From: a virus
Reading direction: 5' to 3' (one strand)
IMG/VR virus record: IMGVR_UViG_3300045284_000147
Span: 1 to 63,784 of that record
Length of the DNA stretch: 63,784 bases
Shown piece by piece: positions 14,160-21,667 of the stretch. Every line of letters begins with the position of its first letter. Within the stretch, counting starts at the first letter, position 1. A program made the translations under genes and the position numbers. A model generated the notes under the pieces. That model was not told the DNA's origin and searched no databases. It saw only the letters and a program-made list of their open reading frames with translations.

Positions 14160-15266
14160 ATGGCAGGCAGTCAGGTCGTACCATTCAACGCAACCAAGGA
14201 ACTCCCGGCGCACATCGCGAAGTTCGTGGAGACGGAATCGAACATCGATCCGCGCAACACGATCCCGCAGTTGTCGTTTCGGGGCAAGGTCTGGCGCACC
14301 GTGATCGACGGTGAAGAGAAGCCGCTGCTCAACAAGGACGACGAGCCGGTGTCCACCGTGCACGTGGTCATCCTCGATCACAACAAGGCGCGCTCCCGTG
14401 CGTTCTACGAGGGTGCGTACGAGGAAGGCAAGTCGCAACCGCCTGCGTGCTGGTCGAGCGACGGCGACACGCCGGACGAAACCGTGCCGCACCCGGTGGC
14501 CGAGACGTGCGCGAAGTGTCCCAACTCCGTGAAGGGCAGCAAGATCACCCCGAACGGGAAAGAGACGACGGCGTGCTCGACGTTCAAGCGTCTGGCCATC
14601 ATCCCCTTATCCGACTTGGGTGAGGAGCAAGTGCCGCCGCTGCTGCTGCGTCTCGCGCAGACCTCGATGTGGGACAAGAACAACGAGGAGAACGAGGCCA
14701 AGGGCTACTACGCGTGGGACCAGTACCTCGACATGCTGCGCAAGCGTGGGGCCACCCACACCGGCATCGTGGCGACGAAGATCAGGTTCGACTCGCGCGT
14801 GGCGTATCCGAAGCTGTTGTTCGCTGCGTCCCGGTTCCTCGCCGACGAGGAGCTGGAGATCGTCAAGCCGCTGTTCAAGGACGAGCGCATCGGTGCGTTG
14901 CTGCGTGCACCGGAGGTTGCGGTGGCGGCGCGCAACACGGGCAAGTCAACCGAAGCGGATGACGAGACACCGGCACCCGCGACGGCACCGACCGGGGACT
15001 ACGACGACGAGACACCGGCACCGGCACCGAAGGGCAAGGCGAAGGCCGCGCCCCCACCGGCCGACGATGACGAGGAAGCGCCGCCGCCCCCGGCAGTAGC
15101 GAAGGGCAAGGGCAAGGCGAAGGCTGCGCCCGCACCCGCCGCAGCCGCACCGGCCGAAGATGAGCCGCCCCCGGTCGCAGCGAAGGGCAAGGGCAAGCCT
15201 GCAGCCAAGGGCAACGGCAAGGGTGCGGGTCTCGGCGATCTCGTGGACGAGTGGGACGAAGTGTAA
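14160..15266 (+). CDS. putative single-stranded-DNA-binding protein, 368 aa
   Basis: ATG 14160 is used (AAGGGGTAACAAA upstream). Residues 1-260 form one domain containing ETCAKCPNS and a later Cys (ACSTF), suggesting a small zinc site. The rest is a long low-complexity linker of Ala, Pro, Lys and acidic repeats (KGKGKAKAAPAP). The protein ends in GDLVDEWDEV, an acidic, Trp-containing tail like those on ssDNA-binding proteins that recruit replication partners. The location between exonuclease and primase-helicase fits. The call is inferred from layout, not from a recognised OB fold. Confidence 0.55.
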   Translation: MAGSQVVPFNATKELPAHIAKFVETESNIDPRNTIPQLSFRGKVWRTVIDGEEKPLLNKDDEPVSTVHVVILDHNKARSRAFYEGAYEEGKSQPPACWSSDGDTPDETVPHPVAETCAKCPNSVKGSKITPNGKETTACSTFKRLAIIPLSDLGEEQVPPLLLRLAQTSMWDKNNEENEAKGYYAWDQYLDMLRKRGATHTGIVATKIRFDSRVAYPKLLFAASRFLADEELEIVKPLFKDERIGALLRAPEVAVAARNTGKSTEADDETPAPATAPTGDYDDETPAPAPKGKAKAAPPPADDDEEAPPPPAVAKGKGKAKAAPAPAAAAPAEDEPPPVAAKGKGKPAAKGNGKGAGLGDLVDEWDEV

Positions 15267-15290
15267 CGGCACGACGCTACATGACTCAAC

Positions 15291-15318
15291 GCGGGGGGTT
15301 GATCCCCCCCGCTTTTTT
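15291..15318 (+). terminator. rho-independent terminator
   Basis: Stem GCGGGGGG (15291-15298) with CCCCCCGC (15305-15312), then TTTTTTCTTTTT. It ends the unit containing the ssDNA-binding candidate. The following HTH gene starts 17 bases downstream, so read-through must supply it or a promoter lies inside the terminator region. Confidence 0.85.
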
Positions 15319-15334
15319 CTTTTTGGGAGATAGC

Positions 15335-15655
15335 GTGCCACGAGCAATGTCGTTACGAATGCGCAACCACATCAAGTCGCGATCCAGTGCTGACCCACAA
15401 CACCTTGGGGCTAGACTTGGCGCGGCGATGTTGAAGTACAATGTGCCTGCACCGGCACTAGCGGAACACCTACAGGTCTCGCCGGACACGATCTATCGGT
15501 GGTCGTACGAGGACGACGTTCCAGAAGGGCGTCGATACGACGTACGCCTGCTGCTCACGGGGCTGCGGCAAAGACTGCGGGACACATCGTTGGCAGGGAC
15601 GGTGGATGCGCGCACACAGTTATTTCATGAGCTGTTCTCAAACGCGGGGCGTTGA
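15335..15655 (+). CDS. helix-turn-helix DNA-binding protein, 106 aa
   Basis: GTG 15335 follows GGGAGATAGC just after the terminator; starts further upstream would run through the terminator stem. Residues about 25-75 carry an HTH-like pattern (LGARLGAAMLKYNVPAPALAEHLQVSPDTIYRW) of a phage repressor or excisionase-like regulator. Its last bases overlap the primase-helicase start (TGATG). It may control the replication block or its own region. Confidence 0.6.
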   Translation: MPRAMSLRMRNHIKSRSSADPQHLGARLGAAMLKYNVPAPALAEHLQVSPDTIYRWSYEDDVPEGRRYDVRLLLTGLRQRLRDTSLAGTVDARTQLFHELFSNAGR

Positions 15656-18540
15656 TGATTGCGCGAGACTTTCTTTTGTCGGTCTTACCCGACGAAGGAT
15701 TCCTGATCGTCGCCACACCACGACCAACAGCAGACGGAAAAAGAACGTGGTGGGAAAATTCAGTAGTCAGTACCGTGGACGAAATGCTGGCACAGGCCAC
15801 GGCGTGGGTGTACGACGGGCGCGACGTGTACTACGCGCTTGCCTCGTACGAAAAAGACAAGGTGTGGAATGCGGAGAAGGTCAACCGGCGCACCGGGCAG
15901 AAGGGTGGGTGGGAGCGGCGCACGCAGGCTAACGTCAAGCTGATCCGTTCGCTGTTCATCGATCTCGATGTCAAGCCCGGCAAGGAAGGCAACTACCAGT
16001 CGCAAGCCGAGGCACTCATCGCGCTCCGCACGTTCCGGCGCGAAGTCAATCTGCCTAAACCTGCACTGGTTAGTTCCGGCTTCGGCATTCATGCCTACTG
16101 GAAGTTCGCTACTGCGGTGTCACGTGACACGTGGCAGGCGGTAGCCGAAAAGCTCAAGTCCTGCGCCATCCACTGCGGGCTGCTCGCCGACTTCGGTGTC
16201 ACCACCGACGCTGCGCGCGTGCTGCGCCCGCCGGGCGCGTTCAACTTCAAGCACCCCCCGGCCCGGCCGGTGGAGCTGAAGACCGACGCCGGGCCGTACG
16301 CGCTGGCCGATCTGGACATCGCACTCTCCCAGTACGTCTCTCATAACAACGTACCAACAACGCCAGCGAGGGCGTACAAAGCGCCCGGTGCTCCGCAGGT
16401 AGCTCTCGATGGGATCGAGGGCAACATTGGAGCCAGCAACAACCCGCTCGTGCCTGATGTGCTGCTCTACGAGTGCAACTTCTTCGCCGGGCAGGTGGCC
16501 CGCCGGGGAGCCGGGGCCAAGGAACCGCAGTGGTACCACGCCATCGGGCTGGCCAAGTTCTGCGAGCCGCAGCGTGACGCGCTGCTCGCGGTAAGCGACG
16601 GGCACGCTGGTTTCAGCGAAGCCGGGCTGACCGAGAAGGTATCGAACTGGACGCACGGTCCTCCCACGTGCGCCAAAATTCAGAAGGAAGACCCCGCCGC
16701 CTGCGCGGGTTGCCCACACTGGTTGAACATCCTCTCTCCTGCCACGGTTGGGCGCAAACTGAACGAGCCGCCACCGTTCACAGTCGGTACGATCTCACCA
16801 GAAGAACAGCAAGAAATCCCCCAGCCCCCTTCTCCATTCGAGCGTACTCCTTACGGTAACGAAACCAAGATCACAATATTCGATGGCGACAACAAGCGAC
16901 AGATTATCTGTCCGTACGATCTGTATCCGATGAATGTACTGCAATCATGCAACGCCGAAAACGAAATTGAAGATGCGAGTATGTGGTCAGTGGTCTTACC
17001 TCGCAAGGATAAGGACTCCGAGGTACGTGTGTTTCGTGTCGAACCAGAGCTGCTGGCTGATCCACGCAAACTGCACGCCAAGCTGATGACGCACGGGCTA
17101 CACGGCTTGCTCGCACGAAACATGAAGATACTGTCCAATTATATGTCCGCATACACTGACAAGTTAGCCAGACAAGTTGAGAATAACCAAACCTACAATC
17201 GCATGGGATGGCACAACGACCACAAGGTGTTCGTGCTGCCCAAGCTGGTGTTCAGCCGCACTGGAGCCGTGCAGAAGCACATCGCGAATTCCCACCTCTA
17301 CATCGTCACACGCAACGCGATCCACTCATCCGGCTCACTTCAGGAGTGGATAGCTCATCAGCACTTCTATAGCGGTGAGCGCAAGGCATTCTTCCGTGCG
17401 TTCGTATTCGCAGCCATCGGCGCTCCGTTGTTCCACATGACCGGGCACAAAGGCATCCTGCTCTCCGCATCCGGCGACACCGGGCGTGGCAAAACGACGC
17501 TGCTTGAAGCATGCGCATCCGTATGGGGTAACCCCGATCTGATGCTGGTAAGCGGCGGTAAGAATGGCACCACGATCAATGCCATGTACTCGATGCTGGG
17601 CAGCACGCACTCACTGCCATTCTTGTGGGATGACACCACCGAACGCGATCCTGCGGAGATGCGTGACTTCATGCTGCAGATATCACAGGGCCGTGGCAAG
17701 GAACGGCTGCGTGGTAATGAACATGATGGGAACGTGGTGACATGGGAAACGATGGTGCTCTCATCAACCAATGCGGATGATGTACATCGACTACTGGCAT
17801 CAGGTAAGGACAGCGATCCACACTTGATGCGAATGATGTCAATTGAGTTCGGTGTCATCGATCAGTCAAGCAAGGCTAAGATCGAAGCGGATAAATTCCG
17901 GCGCGGTATTCGCCAGCACTACGGACATGCTGGGCCGATACTGGCTGACTATTACGTTAAGAATTACGAAGCGATCAAAGCGCGGGTCATTGCCACGATG
18001 GAACGACTGGATCGTGAAGTAAATTTCAAGAGCGAGGAACGCTACGTCTCTGCTGCGATCTCCTGCATGATGGTAGGCGGGCGTATTGCGCACCGGCTTG
18101 GCGTGTATCCGTTCGATCCAGTTGCCGATCTCGACTGGTTCAAGGCGCATGTGTCGAGATCACGCACGATACACAAGCAGGCAGTATCAACCCCAGCGGC
18201 TGTGCTTGATAGTTACCTCAACACATTCATTGGCAACACGTTGATCGTGAATGCCAAGCTCGCACCGAACATCCGAGATGCAGCAGGTGAACCGCGCATC
18301 AGTCTGTTCATTCGTCATGAAGTTGACAATGGCAAAATCTTTATTTCGCGCGATCATTTTCGTATCTACTGCACTGAAGTGAAAGCGAACTACGGAAGCA
18401 TTGAGATTGATCTACGCGGACGCGGTGTCATCACTCGTGCCGACTGCAACAAGGTTCTCGGTGCCGGGACGAAGTGGGCGATGGGACAGACGCGCTGCTG
18501 GGAGATCGACCGCGCCGAGCTGGAGAAGGCGACGGCGTAA
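15655..18540 (+). CDS. primase-helicase fusion (archaeo-eukaryotic primase + SF3/DUF927-like ATPase), 961 aa
   Basis: ATG 15655 overlaps the previous stop; a TTG one codon earlier is possible. The N-terminal primase domain has the DLD metal motif at 103-105 (FIDLDVKPGK), SGFGIHAYW with His 146, and DAARVLRPPG. The C-terminal ATPase has Walker A SGDTGRGKTTLLEA with Lys 613, then FLWDDTTERD and SSTNADD, a sensor-like stretch. A cysteine cluster (CAKI, ACAGC) near 340-360 may bind zinc. The protein primes and unwinds DNA at the phage fork. It is the last rightward gene. Confidence 0.85.
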   Translation: MIARDFLLSVLPDEGFLIVATPRPTADGKRTWWENSVVSTVDEMLAQATAWVYDGRDVYYALASYEKDKVWNAEKVNRRTGQKGGWERRTQANVKLIRSLFIDLDVKPGKEGNYQSQAEALIALRTFRREVNLPKPALVSSGFGIHAYWKFATAVSRDTWQAVAEKLKSCAIHCGLLADFGVTTDAARVLRPPGAFNFKHPPARPVELKTDAGPYALADLDIALSQYVSHNNVPTTPARAYKAPGAPQVALDGIEGNIGASNNPLVPDVLLYECNFFAGQVARRGAGAKEPQWYHAIGLAKFCEPQRDALLAVSDGHAGFSEAGLTEKVSNWTHGPPTCAKIQKEDPAACAGCPHWLNILSPATVGRKLNEPPPFTVGTISPEEQQEIPQPPSPFERTPYGNETKITIFDGDNKRQIICPYDLYPMNVLQSCNAENEIEDASMWSVVLPRKDKDSEVRVFRVEPELLADPRKLHAKLMTHGLHGLLARNMKILSNYMSAYTDKLARQVENNQTYNRMGWHNDHKVFVLPKLVFSRTGAVQKHIANSHLYIVTRNAIHSSGSLQEWIAHQHFYSGERKAFFRAFVFAAIGAPLFHMTGHKGILLSASGDTGRGKTTLLEACASVWGNPDLMLVSGGKNGTTINAMYSMLGSTHSLPFLWDDTTERDPAEMRDFMLQISQGRGKERLRGNEHDGNVVTWETMVLSSTNADDVHRLLASGKDSDPHLMRMMSIEFGVIDQSSKAKIEADKFRRGIRQHYGHAGPILADYYVKNYEAIKARVIATMERLDREVNFKSEERYVSAAISCMMVGGRIAHRLGVYPFDPVADLDWFKAHVSRSRTIHKQAVSTPAAVLDSYLNTFIGNTLIVNAKLAPNIRDAAGEPRISLFIRHEVDNGKIFISRDHFRIYCTEVKANYGSIEIDLRGRGVITRADCNKVLGAGTKWAMGQTRCWEIDRAELEKATA

Positions 18541-18571
18541 AAAACCCCCGCGCTCGCGGGGAACGCGGGGG
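18541..18571 (-). terminator. terminator for the leftward late operon
   Basis: CCCCCGCG (18545-18552) pairs with CGCGGGGG (18564-18571). Read leftward, the hairpin is followed by a U tract (plus-strand TAAAAAA before it), so it terminates minus-strand transcripts coming from 18604. Rightward there is no U tract. It sits between convergent genes and may insulate both. Confidence 0.8.
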
Positions 18572-18603
18572 TGAAAGGCACACCAACGACAGACAGGGTA
18601 CGC

Positions 18604-20535
18604 CTACTGCTCCGCAGTGACAAGCGATCCGGCGAACGTCCCGAGGCCGGTCATCGCGCCCGAGGCCAAGCTGCCTGCCACGTTCGCTGCATGCGCGAGA
18701 CCGTTCGCTGCGTTGATCGCAGCTTCCATCTGGCCACGGAACAAATTCATTTGCTCACGTGCGTACTCGAAAGTCTGGTTGAGCGATGCGTTGTATTCCT
18801 GAAAGATCAGGTTGGCATGCGTGCGCCAGTATTCGACTTCGATCTCCCCGATCTTCACCGCCGCATTAGCCTGCGCGGTATAGGATGCGATCAGCGAGTC
18901 GAACGTCTTTACCTGCATCTCGGCTTCCACACTGTACGCACGTAGCGCGGAGTCGTTGGTCATGCCGATGGCCTTGTTCGTCTCCCCGGTTGCATTCACC
19001 TGCGCGCTGTACGCGTCCACCTGTCCACGGTACCCCGCAACCTGCGCGGTATAGGCTTGGGCCTGCGCCGTGTAGGCTTGGAACTTCCCCAGCTCTCCTT
19101 CCACCTGCGCCTTGTACGCATTCCACAACGACTCGTACGCATTAACCTGCGCGGCATAGGCCCGCACCTGTGACTCGAAGATCGCCACTTGCAACTTCGC
19201 GATCTCCAGCGGGGCCATCGCTGCCTCGATCTGGTACTTGTAAGCCTGCGCGATTGCCATGTTGGTCTGCGCGATTGCCTGCAGCACCTCCACGTACGCC
19301 TTGTTCATCTCGACCTTGGCCATCTCGGCCTTGATCTCTGCCTCATACAGACGCACCTGTGCATCGAGCGCGTCGATCTTGGCCTTGAATACCTGCACGT
19401 CGGCGAGATAGCCATCCATCATCGCCTTGTAGACCATCACCTGAATGTTGTAAGCACCGAGGTAGGTGGCGACGATCTCCTTAGCCGACTGGATTGATAG
19501 CTCATCGATCTTGAGCGCGAGCGTCAGGTACTGCGTGATGATGTCGAGACACTTCTCTTCAAGCTGCTCGCCCAGCTTCAGCATGAACTGGAAGTTCTGC
19601 TGCTCCAGCTCAAGGTTTTTGATCGCCACGTCAGTGGACGCCTTCACCTGCGCGTCACCCATCGTCATGCGCGACTGCTGCAGCGCAGCCAGCATCGCCC
19701 CCGGCGGGATAGTGAAGCCGCGTTTGCCTATGGTGTCGATGGCGGTGTCGATGGCACGGGTGAACTCAAGCCCGCTACGTGCTGACTCCCGTGCGAGGAT
19801 TGCGTTTTCAATGTTAACGGGAATGCCGACACCGCCACCATTAACTTTGTCCGTGTAGGCGATGATGGCTCCGTTGATCTGCGACCGTATCGCTGGGTAT
19901 TCGGGGATGTACGCGGCGATGAGGGCATCGGTATTTCCTTTCATGAACACCGGCAGCATGTTGCGGTGATCGTTCTGCTCCTTGAGGTACTTGCCGACGA
20001 TCATGTCGGGATCGACCGGGTTCAACGGAGGAGGTTTAGTCCCGTCGAATATCGGCATCGTCAGCATGGGCGGATCGGGAAGGTCCAGCTCCGTGTACGG
20101 CAGCGTGAGCGCGGGCAACGTCAGGTACGTCGGTGCCGGTGGCATCGGCGGCGTTGGCGGCATCGGCGGTGGAGTCGCATTGAACGGCGGTGGCGACTCG
20201 CTGGGCTTGGGTGGCGGCACGTACACCGGCACGCCGCCGAGCGTGTTGTTCGGCGGCGATCCGAAGTTGGGGTTGGGCACTTCCCGCATGTCCATCAATT
20301 CCGGCTTGTCGGGCATGTTGGGCGCAGGCGGGATGCCGGGCAGCGGGATGTTCCTGTTCGGCGCACCGATGTCGGGCCACGATATCTGAATCTGCGCGGG
20401 CGAGTAGTCGAAGATGCCGCTGCTCGACAGCGCCGCGAATGCAGCCGTCAGGCCGGACTGCGCGAGTTGCGCGAACTCGTCGGCGTACTGCTTGTGCAGA
20501 TCGAGTATGTCTTGCGGGTCGAGAAGCTGGGCCAT
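18604..20535 (-). CDS. structural protein: proline-rich head, long alpha-helical repeat tail, 643 aa
   Basis: Last gene of the late operon, ending at 18604; its ATG overlaps the previous stop (TGATG). Residues about 55-165 are proline-rich (PPPMPPTPPMPPAPT). The remaining two thirds are helical with repeated Ala/Tyr/Gln patterns such as AQVNAYESLWNAYKAQV and AYTAQAQAYTAQVAGY, indicating long coiled coils of about 11-residue periodicity. The C-terminus turns glycine-rich. It resembles an elongated virion fibre or needle component. No recognised family. Confidence 0.6.
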   Translation of the reverse strand: MAQLLDPQDILDLHKQYADEFAQLAQSGLTAAFAALSSSGIFDYSPAQIQISWPDIGAPNRNIPLPGIPPAPNMPDKPELMDMREVPNPNFGSPPNNTLGGVPVYVPPPKPSESPPPFNATPPPMPPTPPMPPAPTYLTLPALTLPYTELDLPDPPMLTMPIFDGTKPPPLNPVDPDMIVGKYLKEQNDHRNMLPVFMKGNTDALIAAYIPEYPAIRSQINGAIIAYTDKVNGGGVGIPVNIENAILARESARSGLEFTRAIDTAIDTIGKRGFTIPPGAMLAALQQSRMTMGDAQVKASTDVAIKNLELEQQNFQFMLKLGEQLEEKCLDIITQYLTLALKIDELSIQSAKEIVATYLGAYNIQVMVYKAMMDGYLADVQVFKAKIDALDAQVRLYEAEIKAEMAKVEMNKAYVEVLQAIAQTNMAIAQAYKYQIEAAMAPLEIAKLQVAIFESQVRAYAAQVNAYESLWNAYKAQVEGELGKFQAYTAQAQAYTAQVAGYRGQVDAYSAQVNATGETNKAIGMTNDSALRAYSVEAEMQVKTFDSLIASYTAQANAAVKIGEIEVEYWRTHANLIFQEYNASLNQTFEYAREQMNLFRGQMEAAINAANGLAHAANVAGSLASGAMTGLGTFAGSLVTAEQ

Positions 20536-21665
20536 CAGATGCTCCTTTGCGTGACGCTGATCTGCGGTTCGAGCGAGTCCAGCTCGATGTACGCGCCAGT
20601 GTCGCTGCTGATACGGAACGCCATGCTGCGCGTGCGGATACCGTTGCCCAGCTTACGCCGATGCGGCAGGTGCACTGCGCCGCGCTGCTTGGTGTTGTAC
20701 TGGTAACCGAACTCCCGGTTGCGATCATCGATCAGCACGATCTGGATCACCCCGTCGATTATACCGTCGAGGTAGAGGTACGGGATGTGCTTGGTGCCCG
20801 GCTTGCCAAGATCGTCCAGCCCGGTCTCGAACTGCCACTTGATCGGCTCGCCGTTATCCTCCTCTCCACCCAGCAGGTAAAGGCCGTTCGGCCCGATGGC
20901 GTAGGTCTTGTTGCCCACCGTCGCGAATTGGGTGAAGGGGAAGTTGGTAATGCGGGTGAGGCCACCGTTGCGCACGTTGAGCAGCCACCCCTCGAAGTCG
21001 CCCGCCAGCTCTGGCACGCCCGCGAAAAACTGCGCGCCCAGTCCTTGGAGCATGGGCAGCGTGATGTGGGCGCTGCCGTACGGCCCGGCGATGAGCGCGG
21101 GCAGGATCGCCGCCCCGGCTCCCCCGAAACTGAATACAGAGATCGTACCAGTGGTGGCTAGGAGGGGCAGGACGGCCGCGCCGCTACCCTGACCCACCGT
21201 GGTGACCGCGCCCGCCGTGACGAGGCGGGGAAGCAGGGCCGCGCCACGCCCTCCGACCCTCATCTCCATCGTCAACTGGGGCAGGATCGCCGCCCCGGCC
21301 ATCTGCGCCCCGGCTACCCCAGCCCCGGCCCCGGTGAGCGCGGGCAGGCTGAACGCGGCGCTCCAAATCACCGGGAACGTCATGCTCCCGGCGAAGGTGA
21401 GCATCGGCAGCGTGGCCTCGCCGACCATACCGAACTGGCCAGCCGACGCGAGTCGCGGCAGCGAGACGTTGGACGTGAACTCGACGCCCATGTCCATGGT
21501 GAAGAACGAGGTGAGCATCGGCAGCGTGATCGCTGCGTTGCTGTGCTCGTAGGTCGAGCCGTTCGCACTGAGGTACGGCAGCAGCACGTCGCCTTCGCCG
21601 TACTTCTTCCCACCCACGCCGAGTGCGTCGAGTGGTCGTAGCTGGATGTCGGCGTTGCCGGGCAT
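20535..21665 (-). CDS. tail-region virion protein with LP-x-L repeats, 376 aa
   Basis: ATG 21665 lies just beyond the previous stop. The first 210 residues contain at least seven imperfect repeats of the form A-x-(I/L)-x-LP-x-L...G, for example AITLPMLTS, NVSLPRLAS, AVLPLLAT, AAILPALIA, probably beta-rich. The last 160 residues form a distinct beta-rich domain (LYLLGGEED, WQFETGLDDLGKPGTKH, FRISSDTGAY). The position in the tail gene block suggests a virion or fibre-associated protein. Function unknown. Confidence 0.6.
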   Translation of the reverse strand: MPGNADIQLRPLDALGVGGKKYGEGDVLLPYLSANGSTYEHSNAAITLPMLTSFFTMDMGVEFTSNVSLPRLASAGQFGMVGEATLPMLTFAGSMTFPVIWSAAFSLPALTGAGAGVAGAQMAGAAILPQLTMEMRVGGRGAALLPRLVTAGAVTTVGQGSGAAVLPLLATTGTISVFSFGGAGAAILPALIAGPYGSAHITLPMLQGLGAQFFAGVPELAGDFEGWLLNVRNGGLTRITNFPFTQFATVGNKTYAIGPNGLYLLGGEEDNGEPIKWQFETGLDDLGKPGTKHIPYLYLDGIIDGVIQIVLIDDRNREFGYQYNTKQRGAVHLPHRRKLGNGIRTRSMAFRISSDTGAYIELDSLEPQISVTQRSI

Positions 21666-21667
21666 GG

